Assembly (NCBI GenBank): GCA_034231615.1
Contig: CM067306.1
Span: 65,933,790 to 65,997,789 of the forward strand
Direction of reading: 5' to 3'
Source: Meghimatium bilineatum
Lineage: Eukaryota; Mollusca; Gastropoda; Stylommatophora; Philomycidae
DNA: 64,000 bases
Part shown: piece after piece, positions 33,040 to 44,510 of the stretch
Position numbering within the stretch: the stretch's first letter is position 1
How the letters are laid out: the number at the start of each line of letters is the position of its first letter
Position numbers and translations under genes: made by a program
Notes under the pieces: generated by a model
Seen by the model: the letters and a program-made list of their open reading frames with translations, nothing else
Told to the model about the DNA's origin: nothing
Databases searched by the model: none

Positions 33040-33690
33040 TAAATAGTTGTATCAGGAGGTCAGTATGTGTACCATAATGTGTCATAGTTTGCATATTGTT
33101 GAAGGATATGCTCTGCAGTTTGGTTAGCTTTGTATACTTGAACTAAACTCACATTTTTACTCACTCTTTCTAAGCAACAAAATTAAGAGTGTGTTTACAT
33201 TTATCTTTGTACAATATTTTATTTATTTTTAAACCTATAGTAATGTATTATACATCAAAATATGCAGAATTGAATGACATTGTGTTCAGAATAGTGTCTT
33301 TTGTCTTGTTTGAAGAGTAAAAATATATAGTACCTAATATACAGTACATAATACTGTATATATAATATAAAGTATATTAGATGAAAGGTTCTGAGAAAAC
33401 ATAATAACAACCCAAAAAAATATATATGTAATATCAGAAATATGACTAGCATCTGAAGTTTGGCTGTTTTGTGTAGCACATCCATTTGTGCAACTTTTGA
33501 AATGTTTGAAATGTTTTTATGTACAAATACACATGGTGTGATGATTTCCTTGTTTTTTTTACATGCATTTAAGAAGTTGCAAAAAAAGTACATTTTACAG
33601 GTTACATTTAGTCTTCATTGTGCAATATTTTATTTATTTGTAAACCTACAGTAATTCTTGATTGAAACTAACACAGCACATGGGACATTC
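33040..33690. other. 3' end of duplicated unit A, no gene
   Basis: TATCAGGAGGTCAGTATGTG to about 33140 matches 63205-63285 after gene B. Two similar AT-rich blocks (33180-33250 and 33600-33660) form a local direct repeat. Confidence 0.5.
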
Positions 33691-34230
33691 TTGAAAGTGC
33701 TCTGTTCTCTTTTTCAGCAGCCATTCTAGTGTATGTAGACTCAAAGTCCCAGTCAGGTGTTGATTATGCATTCTTCAGTTCTTTCCAAAACCAAAAAGAG
33801 TACATTTTCTTCCTCTCCTCTAATCACTTCCATTTCTGTCATTCTTTGTATGTGTATGTTTTCAGTCTCATTGTCAACATCTTCATTTTGAAATGAATTT
33901 ATGGCACCTTTAATTAAGTCAGCTATATCTCTTTTGAGTACTCTACCGTCAATCATAGCATAATCTGCCAATAAATCAGCTCTTTCGATTCCTCTGACTC
34001 CAGCGTGACTCAGGCAGTATATCAATGCAATGCTCTGTTGTTCAACTGAGTTGTTCAATAACGCAACCTTTCTCAACATGTTCTTTTCTATCTTACGCCG
34101 CATGTTTAGAGAGTATGTGAGTATTACCGAGTCGGTTGATGTGTCGGTTTTCAACCAACTCAGTGCTGATGTAAGTCCATCTATCTCCATGTGTTTCAAA
34201 AGTGTTTATCCCCATTACTTCTGGCAAGAT
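33690..34230 (-). mobile_element. LINE RNase H domain
   Basis: The minus-strand frame 34199-33753 reads ALSWLKTDTSTDSVILTYSL, then MRRKIEKNMLRKVALLNN, IALIYCLSHAGVRGIERADL and LADYAMIDG. These are the DS, SHxGVxGxExAD blocks of a LINE RNase H; the catalytic TDS has become TYS. 148 residues uninterrupted; C-terminal tail to about 33690. Confidence 0.85.
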
Positions 34231-34322
34231 TTTGATGTGTTATGATATACATTTTTTAAGTTATTGATAAGTTTTGAATATGGAGGTAATTGACACCATT
34301 ATTTTCTTATTTTCTGTATAGG

Positions 34323-34324
<2 letters not shown>

Positions 34325-34381
<57 letters not shown>
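34325..34381. repeat. (AT)n microsatellite
   Basis: About 57 bp of pure TA repeat. Confidence 0.97.
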
Positions 34382-34533
34382 CCTATTTATTCGAGTGCAC
34401 TTTTTTCATGAAAGTATAACTATTTTATTTACTTTGGTCACATTTATTATTGAAATCCAACCTGGCAATTACTGGCAATATATCTAAGCTATCGAGGTGC
34501 AGCATTTCGCCATTCTGTAAGAAATATCTGTTT

Positions 34534-34691
34534 CTTCTTCTTCAGCGTTCATTCTCAAATTCCCCCTGGATTTCTCTTGTAACAGGACAATGGTCCTACA
34601 AGATTTCCAGTTGGATGTAGTCCAGAGAATGGAAATGCGTTGTGTTGCCGTTTTATTTGCACCAATGGCCCAACACATCCGTCTTCGGCCG
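34534..34691 (-). mobile_element. SINE-like family S1, complete copy
   Basis: 158 bp in reverse orientation, flanked by an exact 13-bp direct repeat GAAATATCTGTTT (34521-34533 and 34692-34704). Starts with (CTT)n and ends at CATCCGTCTTCGGCC. Defines full-length S1. Confidence 0.92.
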
Positions 34692-34715
34692 GAAATATCT
34701 GTTTAAATCTGTAGG

Positions 34716-35222
34716 TACCGCAGAAGACAGATGTGTCGGACCATTGGCGCAAATAAAACGGCAACACAACACATTTCCATTCTCTGGACTACATCCTGCT
34801 GGAAATCTAGTGGGATCATAGTCATGCTACAAGGGGGATCTACGCATGTGGTTGTGTCTGTGAGACTCACCATTGGCCCACTAGACATACTACCCATGCA
34901 TTTGGAACATTTGGTTGCATGCCTGGAGCAATAGAGAAGTTCAGCATAACCAGTAGTCATTTGGTGGCGGGGAATGAGCACAGTGAACCCTATCTTGGCT
35001 AGGAGCAGTACATAGGTTGAAACTTACCTTCCTGGAGGTGTGATAGTTATTCTCTGGCTCTGTCACGGGGTGGGCAGAAAATCCACAGACTTCCCAGCAA
35101 TACTGCCATTTAATGGCATTAGGTCAAAGGGCATGAGCCCATGAACCACTGGATCAGCAACCAACCAACCAACCAACAAGGGGGATTGAGTGGGAATTTG
35201 AGAATTAATGCTGAAGAAGAAG
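34716..35222 (+). mobile_element. SINE-like family S1 copy split by S3
   Basis: S1 in plus orientation (GCAGAAGACAGATGTGTCGG, TGGCGCAAATAAAACGGCAA, TACATCCTGCTGGAAATCTA) continues after an S3 insertion with GAGTGGGAATTTGAGAATTA and a GAAGAAGAAGAA tail. Head-to-head with the S1 copy at 34534-34691. Confidence 0.9.
34840..35175 (+). mobile_element. SINE-like family S3, complete copy nested in S1
   Basis: 336 bp flanked by an exact 11-bp direct repeat ACAAGGGGGAT (34829-34839 and 35176-35186). Head CGCATGTGGTTGTGTCTGTG; tail GGCATGAGCCCATGAACCAC, then (CAAC)n. A tail-only copy sits in a gene B exon (47696-47767) and tail-like blocks lie upstream of each C1q exon. Confidence 0.9.
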
Positions 35223-35699
35223 AATCTGTAGGTCTAACAATACTAACATGACATCGCATGAGCACCAGTATTGGTTTTTTTAAAAATAACAGACAATAGT
35301 AAGTACTATGCTTACATAGTCTACATTTTTGTGTTCACAGTTGGATTATCTACAAAACTGATACAGTTTGAGTGGAAGTTATTGATTTTAAAGTGTGTGA
35401 GTTCAAATTTTATCACCAAAATAGTTTTTATTTTTTTATTTACACTTTTCATTTTCTTGTTAAATAAATGTTTAAATATTAACATTATTTTTTTTTTTCA
35501 AAATCAGCTTGTGATAATCACATTCTCCGCCCATTTCTGTTTTGAAATATATATATATATATATCTTACATTATAATGTAAATATATTTAGAAGTAGTAT
35601 TTCTTGTTTCCGTGATAGATGTGCAAAAAATAATTATGTCCAGACTCTAAAATAATTACATAATTATATGGATTATACAAAAAGTGACTAAGGATGTTT

Positions 35700-35868
35700 T
35701 GAAGGTGTGTGGTCAAGCAATCACATTCCATATAGGATGGCAACCATTCTGAAGTCAGACCAAAAGATACAGATGTCACAGCCAAGCTGTAAACCATGAC
35801 AAGACAGTAAACCATTATGTTATCTGGATTGCATCCTGCTAATCTGCAGGAGTTTGAGAACAAATGAA
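35700..35868 (+). mobile_element. SINE-like family S2, partial
   Basis: Diverged S2 blocks ending GATTGCATCCTGCTAATCTG and CAGGAGTTTGAGAACAAATG, without a long (GAA)n tail. Confidence 0.78.
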
Positions 35869-36325
35869 GACTTTTGTAGATAATTCTGTCTTTTGTACTG
35901 AACAATGAGATCCATAAATACAAATTTTTTCTCTGTCAAATTGTGTCTCAGTATTTACTTTTCAGATCAGTTCTGTAGCACAGTATATTTGAGATACTTA
36001 TAATGTGTTGTCGGTCAATCTTCAGTTATCTGCAGTATACATCTGGACTGTGCAGTCAATCTAAAGTATACAGATACATCTGGATTGTGCAATAAGTTGT
36101 TCTCTGGTTACATGTTTCTAAATTAACACCAAACTTTGAAATGTCTGCACATGGGTTTCCATAATAAGTTTTTTTCTAAGAAATAAATGTCTTTAAAACT
36201 TTAAATATTAGTTGTAAAGAATTAATCATATAAACCAGTAAGAGAAGACACCAAACAACAATGTGTTTCCACAACAATAAGAAGACAACGATGGACTTAT
36301 ATCTGACATGTACTTGAATGAATGA

Positions 36326-36440
36326 ATGAATGAAAACAGATTGCCACAACAAGCATCAAAATGGGTACCAAAAGGCAAAATAAAAAGAGGAAGACCAAGA
36401 GAGACTCTTTGTAGAACAATTATCAAAGTGAGTGTGACTA
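36326..36440 (+). mobile_element. LINE C-terminal fragment
   Basis: Encodes RLPQQASKWVPKGKIKRGRP and RETLCRTIIKV, the WxPxGxRxRGRPxxTxRR block near the end of some LINE RTs. A minus-strand relative lies at 40985-41096. Confidence 0.75.
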
Positions 36441-36775
36441 CTAGTCTCAACAGCATGCAAGAATTACATACAGCTAGATCTGGACATCTGTGGTTTCTGT
36501 TGTATGCACCATATTTGTTGCTGAAGGAATATAGATAGAAACAGCAGATGGTGTAATATTTTTCCTTGTAATTTTTGTGTTGTTTTTGTTGAGAGTGCAC
36601 ATTGTAACAAGCAATTTATTCAAGGTTATTCATATAATGGAATATGTTTAGTAAAATGTATGGTACTAATAAACACAAATAATCAACGTAACAGCATCAA
36701 TGAATTATTTTGTTTAAAGCCATCACAATCTCTGCAATCATTGAAATAGTTCATCATAATCTCATGATGGGTTAT

Positions 36776-37298
36776 GGTTAGAAGTTATGGTTAGAAGTTA
36801 TGGTTAGAAGTTAGGGTTAGAAGTTAGGGTTAGAAGTTAGGGTTAGAAGTTAGGGTTAGAAGTTATGGTTAGAAGTTATGATTAGAAGTTAGGGTTAGAA
36901 GTTAGGGTTAGAAGTTATGGTTAGAAGTTATGGTTAGAAGTTAGGGTTAGAAGTTAGGGTTAGAAGTTATGGTTAGAAGTTAGGGTTAGAAGTTAGGGTT
37001 AGAAGTTAGGGTTATGGTTAGAAGTTAGGGTTAGAAGTTAGGGTTAGAAGTTAGGGTTAGAAGTTAGGGTTAGAAGTTAGGGTTAGAAGTTAGGGTTAGA
37101 AGTTATGGTTAGAAGTTATGGTTAGAAGTTAGGGTTAGAAGTTAGGGTTAGAAGTTAGGGTTAGAAGTTAGGGTTAGAAGTTATGGTTAGAAGTTAGGGT
37201 TAGAAGTTAGGGTTAGAAGTTATGGTTAGAAGTTAGGGTTAGAAGTTAGGGTTAGAAGTTAGGGTTAGAAGTTAGGGTTAGGGTTAGGGTTAGAAGTA
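36776..37298. repeat. 13-bp telomere-like satellite, about 40 copies
   Basis: Units of GTTAGGGTTAGAA, with GTTATGGTTAGAA variants; each contains the metazoan telomere hexamer TTAGGG. At the right end (37278-37295) three exact TTAGGG repeats occur in a row. It is an interstitial array far from any visible chromosome end. Confidence 0.97.
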
Positions 37299-37829
37299 GT
37301 AAATGTGTTCAGATTTTGTAGCAGAACTGATAACAAAATAATTAGTGTATAGGCCTACATATTAAAAGTACATTTTTGTCTAGATCCATGTCACTAAGCA
37401 TGACACAACACAAAGCACTATGGAAACCCATGTAGACACATTTTCAAAATCCAGTGTTATTTTAGGAACATGCACCATTTTCAGTCCTGTAGGACAGAAT
37501 GAAACTTTATTCTACTATGTTCATATTTTGGTAATTATGTGTTGTTGTTCATGAATTTGTAATTGATTTCATCATCTTTTTTTATTCGAATTTAACAAAT
37601 AAACGAATATAAAGGTCTACTACATTTTTGCTGAGTTATGTTTGTTTGGCATGGGTTGTCATGGAGATTTTATTCTATAGGCTTACATGTGAAATGAGTT
37701 TGATTGTGTAGAGCATCAGCAACTGTGAAATATGAGAAGTTTGTGATTACCTAAAGATCTCAAACACCTAATAGCAATGTTGTACCAAGAAAAGAGGTAG
37801 CTGTAAAAGTAGATAGCAAAACATCATAG

Positions 37830-38060
37830 TTTTTTTATGGTAGAAGGAGCACAGCAAGGATGTCATCTTTCGCCATATCTATTTAACATATATATCAGAA
37901 AGAATAAGGAGAAACATCAGAGAAGAATATACATAAAAGTTTGTACAATTTCAAATTGAGAGAAAACAGTTTCAAGGACTCAGATATGCAGACAACACCA
38001 ATCTCCTATCAATTAGTGAAAGAGGGTCTGACAAAAAAACCTGATCTTAATAACAAAAAA
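37830..38060 (+). mobile_element. LINE RT catalytic-region fragment
   Basis: Plus-strand frames read GAQQGCHLSPYLFNIYI and, after shifts, FQGLRYADNTNLLSI. These are RT motifs B (QGCxLSPxLFNxYI) and C (YADD). The second catalytic Asp is replaced (YADN). Confidence 0.8.
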
Positions 38061-38339
38061 AACACAATGAAGCACAGAACGTGTATTTAAACACCAAGAA
38101 AACTAAAACCATGACAACAAAGTAAAAAAACCACACCAAAAACACATAATATGAAATTGTACAACTATGCTGACAGAAGGATTAGCTGGAAATGAAACAC
38201 CATCAGCTGATGAATGTGAAGGTCGACACTGGCCTGTATTTCTCGAAGCTCTCAATAAGTGACGATATGCAGATTGTGTTATGGCTGGGCGTACCAGATG
38301 ATTTCTGTAGATTGTGTGTAGGCCTACTAATTAAATTGT

Positions 38340-38605
38340 AAACACCTAACTTCTAGAAATAATATCTGATATGCCTGTACCAAGTAGTTTTTAGAAATAA
38401 TATCTAATATGGCTGTACCAAGTAGTTTTTAGAAATAATATCTAATATGGCTGTACCAAGTAGTTTCTAGATATAATATCTTATATGGCTGTACCAAGTT
38501 GTTTGTAGAAATAATATCTCATATGGCTGTACCAATTTGTTTGTAGAAATAATATCTGATATGGCTGTACTAAGTTGTTTGTAGAAATAATATCTCATAT
38601 GGCTG
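38340..38605. repeat. About 40-bp tandem repeat, 6-7 copies
   Basis: Units contain AGAAATAATATCTAATATGG and CTGTACCAAGTAG. Confidence 0.93.
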
Positions 38606-38607
38606 TA

Positions 38608-38876
38608 CGATGTAGTTGTTGAATGCAGACACTACTATAGATGATATATCTAGGATACTATTGTTGAATGCAGACACTACTATAGATGATATATCTAGGA
38701 TACTGTTGTTGAATGCAGACACTACTATAGATGATATATCTAGGATACTGTTGTTGAATGCAGACACTACTATAGATGATATATCTAGGATACTGTTGTT
38801 GCATGCAGACACTACTATAGATGATATATCTAGGATACTGTTGTTGAATGCAGACACTACTATAGATGATATATCT
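38608..38876. repeat. 45-bp tandem repeat, 6 copies
   Basis: Units contain GTTGAATGCAGACACTACTA. 45 is divisible by 3, so the array stays open on both strands (LLNADTTIDDISRI repeats) and runs into the LINE frame that follows. A trace of the unit recurs at 39438-39480 beyond the LINE piece. Confidence 0.96.
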
Positions 38877-39420
38877 ATACTGGAATACTCTGGATACCGG
38901 AAGAGATTGGCAATGGCATATTATAAAGTAACCTTGCTGAAAAACGTTTGCATAAACAATAAAATAGAAGCGAAATTGCTAATGTTACGAACTTTTATTT
39001 TTCCGGTTGCAACATACTGTGAAACATGGACCCCAAGTAAAACAGCGGAAAAGAAGATCAACGCCTTTGAGATGAAATGCTACAGAAAGGTACTTAGAAT
39101 ATCATGGAAGGAAAAACTCAGATATTATAAACACATTAAAGATTCTAGAGTGTTCGTTACTTAACACAATAGCAAAAAGAAAACTACACCTGTTTGGTCA
39201 TATAAAGAGACACCCCTACAGTGTATTTAGAAAGACACATATGGAGGGAAGTGCACATGGGAAGATGAGGAAAGGCAAACCAAGAAGACGATTGACTGAC
39301 GACATTAAATATAACATGTATACATCGTTGAAAAATGAAAGCCGCATCGGTCAAGAAAGAAAGGGGTTCAGAGAGTTCATTGGAAAGACAACGTTCTGAA
39401 AAGAATACGCCACATGACAT
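38877..39420 (+). mobile_element. LINE RT C-terminal fragment
   Basis: Encodes LAMAYYKVTLLKNVCINN, PVATYCETWTPSKTAEKKIN, AFEMKCYRKVLRISWKEKL, then in another frame AKRKLHLFGHIKRHPYSVF and GKMRKGKPRRRLTDDIKY. C-terminal part of the YGCESWTL-type LINE group; RT core missing. Confidence 0.85.
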
Positions 39421-39479
39421 ATGGACATGATATTATTGTTGAATGTAGACATTACTATATATTTAACAATGCAGATAAT

Positions 39480-40036
39480 AATTGATCTGACTAAACAGTC
39501 TAACAATGGAAATATTTCCCATCAAGCAAGCACTTAACTGGCTGAAATCGCAAGCATGTTCCCATGCGTGCATACTAAGTGACTCAATGTACATGATTCA
39601 GAAAGTCAAAACAGGTTATGTACGTAGGGGATTGGTGGAGCCATTAGGGAGAGCAAAAAATGCGGGTATCACTACGAAAACTCACTCTTATCTTTGTCCC
39701 AGGACACGTGGGCGAGGTCAGACCAATTAGTTAGCCTTGCCACCACAACATATGGTTAGCATATGGACCGAGCAGACATACCCATTGCTCTTCGTGAGTC
39801 CCCACGATCAGAGGATTTTGAGTTGAATGATCATGAGTCAATATCGAGAATGCGCGAATATGGAGTGAGTATGGGCGTGATACGTAGAGAACCCCTGACA
39901 ATGATTTTTTTTAATTCAGTGAACCAACAGAGAACCGGAACTATCAGCCGTTATAACATGAAGGATTTACTGAAGCGGAGATCTGAGCACATATGGACGT
40001 GTCCAGTGTGCAAAGAGGATAATCAACATACATAAT
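39480..40036 (+). mobile_element. LINE RNase H domain and WTCPVC tail
   Basis: Encodes FPIKQALNWLKSQACSHACI, LSDSMYMIQKVKTGYVRR, then (frameshifted) MDRADIPIALRESP and KDLLKRRSEHIWTCPVCKED. Same family as 18230-18806. SDS is the RNase H Asp block; GNERAD is lost in the shift near 39720. Confidence 0.83.
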
Positions 40037-40065
40037 ATATAACACTACTATAGAGGATGCATCTA

Positions 40066-40345
40066 TGATACTTCTTCTTCTGCGTTTGTTCTCAAACTCC
40101 TGCAGATTATCAGGATGTAGTCCGGAGAACGGAATGTGTTGTGTCATGGTTTACAGCATTGCTGCATATCTGCTCCTTTCGGCATAACACATCCTACTTC
40201 AGCATCGCTTTGGGTCACTGACCCTATATGGGATGGGGCAGCCAACTCCATCCTATAACCTGCTTAGTCGCCTTTTACGACTTGCATGGAAGGTAGTGTT
40301 GCTATTCTTTGCTCCCTTTTCGGGCCCGACAACACACGGGCGATC
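40066..40345 (-). mobile_element. SINE-like family S2, near-complete
   Basis: Reverse orientation: CTTCTTCTTCTGCGTTTGTT, AACTCCTGCAGATTATCAGG, ACATCCTACTTCAGC, GGGTCACTGACCC, GCCAACTCCATCC, CTTTTCGGGCCCGACAACAC. Covers nearly all of the 286-bp copy at 21994. Confidence 0.9.
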
Positions 40346-40794
40346 TAGGATACGATTGGGGGAATTTATTATTCAGTGTGCCACGAGCAGGGCCGTAAAT
40401 ATTATTTTCTCAAGGATAAGGGGTGGAGTGTACAAAAAGAAGTAATTCGTACGTTTTCGCGTCTGTAAGTTTGTATTTATGATTAATTTAAAAAAATTTT
40501 TTTTTTTACATTGGTGATTGTTTCGTGAAAATTTGCTAGGAAAGAGGTTTTGGGGGCTTTTTTCTCGCCTTGTTGTCGGTCGCGTGCGTTCTTGATGCTA
40601 AAAGTTATGTTCCGATTTACTGGGGAGGAGGGGGGTTTGAACACTTGGTAGTTAATGAGTTTGCCTCTATTTTGGAGAGGCATGCCCTTTTCAACCAGCA
40701 GACAACAAAGTCCAATTAGGTTATATCAGGACACACTACCATAAAATGTTAGAGGTAACAAAGACCCCAATCTTTGATAATTTGAACACTTTAA
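40346..40794. other. Unassigned stretch
   Basis: No gene recognised; the 66-residue minus frame near 40483-40683 has no signature. Confidence 0.35.
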
Positions 40795-41000
40795 ACCTCC
40801 ACTACCTTATATACAGCCCTAGGCACGAGTAATCTGGTTAGATTTCCAAGAAATCCGTGGTTATTTTTAGAAACCGAAACAAGGACAGACTTCCGGTAAA
40901 AAAAATGCCCTGGACAGTGTTGCCATTTTGTTATTTTTAAGTCTAGATCTGGTATTTTTTCAGGTGAAATGGTGGTATATTTTTGAAAGTTGTGCGGGCG
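40795..41000 (+). repeat. Segment duplicated at 15590-15790
   Basis: Same block order as 15590-15790, see there. Confidence 0.5.
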
Positions 41001-41100
41001 TAGAGTTCTTCGTAGAGTTTCTCTAGGTCTCCCTCTTCTTCTTACTCCAGGTGGCACCCAATATAGTGACTGTTGGGGAATTCTTAGGCTGTTCATTCTG
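41001..41100 (-). mobile_element. LINE C-terminal fragment
   Basis: Minus strand encodes IPQQSLYWVPPGVRRRGRPR and ETLRRTL, as at 36326-36440. Confidence 0.78.
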
Positions 41101-41194
41101 AGAACATGGAAAGCTTTCAGTCCAGTGTTGTCCCTTTATTTATAAGTGTGACATGACCGCAGCAGTTCTGAAAGCTTTGAGCGTTATTCAGTAG

Positions 41195-41835
41195 AAACAC
41201 CAAAGAGAAATATCCCTTCTTGAAAGAAGACGCCACACTAGGCAAGGTGCAATGTACTGTGTGTCATTCCGTGTTTTTTTTCCATTTACAATGGTGGTCG
41301 TTATAATGTAAAACAGCATTTTAAGATGTAGAAACACAAAATGGCAGTCGCGGCTAGCAGTTCAAGCAAAGGTGTTGCATCATTTTTTACAAGAGATCAG
41401 ACAGGGTGCTAAATGATGAAAGCAAGCATCTAGCAGCCCACATTTCATACAGTGAGACATAACCTTCTCATGAGACCAATGGATTGTACGTCTGCAATAT
41501 CAAGAGAGATTTATTTGAAAAGAAATTTACATGTGGACGAACGAAGTGCAAATCAATTCTAGTAAATGACCATGCACATTCTGCAATGTGAGAGATAGAC
41601 ATAGAATTGAAAGAAGCTAAATACATTTCAGTTATGGTTGACACATAAAACCATAGGGGGGGATTTGAAATTGATACCGGCCTTTGTTATGTATGTTATT
41701 CTGGATAAAGGCATTCAAATCAAGGTGATTGAGTTTCAGAACATAACTGGGGAAACATCACAACTGCTTACAGATCACATATTGAACATTTTGCAGAAAC
41801 ATCACAGCTGTCAAAATCTGCATGTTTCCTGTTAA
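41195..41835 (+). pseudogene. hAT-like transposase (ZBED type), decayed
   Basis: Frames along the plus strand read KVQCTVCHSVF (BED zinc-finger-like start), then SKHLAAHISYS, CGRTKCKSILVNDHAHSAM, AKYISVMVDT, and finally IKVIEFQNITGETSQLLTDH and ILNILQKHHSC. The order and motifs (KC.RTK...; FS.M.DaSNH; K..EF.N..GETS..L...I) match hAT-family transposases. Stops and frameshifts occur throughout and the C-terminal half is missing, ending at the S4 SINE at 41840. Confidence 0.7.
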
Positions 41836-41839
41836 GGGG

Positions 41840-42060
41840 TTGTAGGGAGAGATTTTGTAGCTGTGTGATAAAGGCCACATGCTCTTGTTGTTGCCAAAAC
41901 ATGTACAGGATGCGTTTTTAAAAATTTAACCTCCGACAGAAAAAATCCCAGTACTTAACGGTGATCGAACTCTAGACCTCACTAGTGTGAGACCAACGCC
42001 CTAACCTTTGGAATTGCAGATCACACTAGTGTGAGACCAGCCTCTAACCGCAGAAACATT
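41840..42060 (-). mobile_element. tRNA-headed SINE family S4
   Basis: On the minus strand: A-box-like TTAGGGCGTTGGTCTCAC, B-box-like AGAGTTCGATCACC, then CCTGTACATG, TGGCCTTTATCACACAGC and CTCCCTACAACCCCTTAACA. The head is duplicated in part (CACTAGTGTGAGACCA at 41977 and 42026). Central part shared with 17050 and 47010. Confidence 0.82.
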
Positions 42061-42280
42061 ATTTGACAAAACAATTTTAATGGAAGAATTGTCTTATTTC
42101 GCACATCTATACCATTATTAAATCTAATATTAGTTTATATTAATACAGTTTAATTTTATATCTAACGGGGTGCATTGGGTACCGCATTGCTCTCGGAGAC
42201 CCAGGGTTATCAGATAACCAAGATCTCAAAAGTACCTTCTCGTGGTGCACCCTGGAAACAGAAATCAATCAATCAATCAA

Positions 42281-42876
42281 TCAATAAACCCATAACCCTT
42301 CAGGGTCGTAGGGGTACCACATTGGATGCCTCAGCACACAGAGTCCTCCAGCGAATTCTATTCTCAGCGATGCGGATGAGTGTGGAAATATCTTGCCTTG
42401 TCCATTCCTTGATGTTGTCTGTCCGTCTTTATTTGTCCCCCTCTGCTTCTTCAACCCTCGACAGTTCCCTGTAGTATTGTTTTTGACAAGGAATCGTGCC
42501 TGCATACATGTCCGAACAATGCTAGTTTTCGTCGTTTCACTATTGAAAGCAATGGCTCCTGAACACCTGCACACATCTCTACTTTATTTATTACGTACTC
42601 ATTGGTCTTATGTTCCCAATAGGAAATTCGTAGAATTCTTCTGTAGCATTTGTACTCGAAAGCCTGTAATCTTCTCTCCATGTCCGCAGTGAGTGTCCAA
42701 CTCTCACAACCATAGAATACAACAGAAAGCACCAGCGACTTATACAGTTTGATTTTCACTCCAACACTGATGTTGCTTTTCCAAATCACAGTTAGCCTTG
42801 ACAAGGACGCTAAAGCCATCTCCAGCCTTATTTTTAGTTCTGCTTTGTTCTGTATTCTCTGTGTGTTATTATCCAT
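42281..42876 (-). mobile_element. LINE RT C-terminal half
   Basis: The minus-strand frame reads QRIQNKAELKIRLEMALASL, LVLSVVFYGCESWTLTADME, RRLQAFEYKCYRRILRISYW, EHKTNEYV and KRRKLALFGHVCRHDSLSK; near 42455 it shifts frame into SRNGQGKIFPH and LCVLRHPMWYPYDPE. This is the C-terminal half of a YGCESWTL-group LINE, fairly well preserved. Confidence 0.88.
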
Positions 42877-42879
42877 TGT

Positions 42880-43590
42880 AGTATTTCAGTGGGCAAAAGG
42901 TTTAGCTAGTGGTGCCCATCTCCTCTCCAGCTGTCCTTCTGATGTGGTTATATGGATGTGTTTTCTCTCTCCATCTCCATTGCACTTTTCTGATGTTGAC
43001 ACTACTTCACATTTGAACTTCGCGCTGAGCGCATCGCTACCATTTCACTAGGTCACAACCTTACTTCGTACGCATCCACATTAAGACTTCTAAACTTGAT
43101 AATACCTTCACTAACAGAAAATAGAAACAGAAATACAATACAGCTGCTCGTGCTGATTCTGGCTAAAACATTTGGAAATCGTGTTCGTGAATGTGGAGGT
43201 AGCAGATGGAAAGAGATTTGACTGCAACAAGTCAATATCTCCGACACTTCTGCACCAACACATGCAGTAGCACGGTTGACGCACAGTGATTCTAGTCTGT
43301 TCAGCAGAAGCATTGGAGGGGCGGCCAATGCAGATGTTACGAAGTGGGCAAATGTTACGAGAAATATAAAGAATTAGTGCTTCATTCACCATAAGAATAA
43401 TAATAGAACAATGAGTACACTGAGAGGGAAGCACGGCGCTAGAGTGCAGTGGCAGGTGCAAAGAGAACAGAAAACGTTTCAAGGAAATCGGAACCAAAGT
43501 GTTGGTTGCTCGAGACAAGCTTCTAGTTTCCGGTGATTCCAGCCCTGACCCAACTCTACTGTCGAGTTTTTCCTATATCAGAATCATGCC
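42880..43590. other. Unassigned stretch
   Basis: Several overlapping open frames on both strands (up to 135 residues, minus strand 43111-43518) without recognisable motifs. Might belong to the LINE on its left, but I cannot support that. Confidence 0.35.
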
Positions 43591-43591
43591 C

Positions 43592-43596
<5 letters not shown>

Positions 43597-43650
<54 letters not shown>
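43597..43650. repeat. (GA)n microsatellite
   Basis: About 54 bp of pure GA. Confidence 0.97.
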
Positions 43651-43656
<6 letters not shown>

Positions 43657-44239
43657 TTAGTACCCGATAGGCACAGGCACAACCATCCAAGGTAACAAAC
43701 ACTGTTCAGCTCTAGAACAAAATGCTAGTCCCAGACGCTCCTAAATATGTGCACAGACTCGGACTTGGGCGAGTGGTTCACGACATTGGTGAACAACACT
43801 TCGGCTAAGAGGACGAGCGATTCCTAGTCTAACTCTTCTGCCGACTTCTTCCTAAACCGGAACCAGGCTCGAGGATGAGAAAAGGTTCAGTACCCGATCG
43901 GCACGGGCACAACACGTCTAATTACACAAGTTCACTGACGGCGGAACACCTTGTGCAAGATAGACGTGAAGAAAAAAACCGTTTCGGCGTAGATTCAGTA
44001 CACATTCGCTGCCTGGCAACAGATAGGAAGATTGTCACAGGCAAGGATAGCCAACCTGAAATGTCAAGGCATGTCGAAATCGGATGTGCTGTGCCTAAAA
44101 GGCGCATACCGGTGGCACAACGTAACTACGTTCCCGGCGGAAATTACCCGAATATCTGTGCTGATTACAATGGAGCGAACGCAAAACAAACAAACACATA
44201 TCTAACATTTTAACCAAAAAGGGATAGTAATTTTTTTCT
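43651..44239. other. GC-richer stretch with a partial direct repeat
   Basis: AAAAGGTTTAGTACCCGATA (43651) recurs as AAAAGGTTCAGTACCCGATC (43878), each followed by GGCACRGGCACAAC. A 112-residue open frame (43875-44213, plus) has no family signature and no start context I can defend. Confidence 0.5.
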
Positions 44240-44510
44240 ACTGCGCTTGTAATAATAAAAATTAGTGTTTTCTAGAACTTTTTCAGACGTTAGCTAGTGT
44301 ATTTGTAAAACGAGGTGGCAACACTGGCTCTGTGTTTGAGTGTGCGTGTGTGTTTTACACAGCTGTGTTATTTCTGCTTGTCAACAATACGGAAAGTCTC
44401 TGAGAGAAGATGGGAGCAGCAGGGTAAGAGTCTGAGTCATATAATACTGTAATTGACGCATCATCTTAGTATCATGTCTTGTGCTGATATTTCCAATGTG
44501 GTCCTCAACT
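44240..44510 (+). promoter_or_regulatory. Upstream region of gene B (conserved with gene A)
   Basis: Counterpart of 20130-20340. GAGGTGGCAACACTGGC, TCTGCTTGTCAACAATACGG and CTTGTGCTGATATTTCCAAT are shared. ATG at 44410 reads MGAAG before a donor-like GGTAAGAG, but its phase does not fit the next recognised exon, so a first exon is only a guess. Confidence 0.3.

Noticed and set aside
38616-38900. Repeat protein with LLNADTTIDDISRI units fused to a LINE C-terminus
   Set aside because: The 45-bp array happens to be in frame with the LINE fragment; both strands are open, which is the sign of a repeat artefact.
43875-44213. 112-residue plus-strand frame in a GC-richer stretch
   Set aside because: No recognised motif, no supported splice structure, and part of it is a local direct repeat; left as unassigned.
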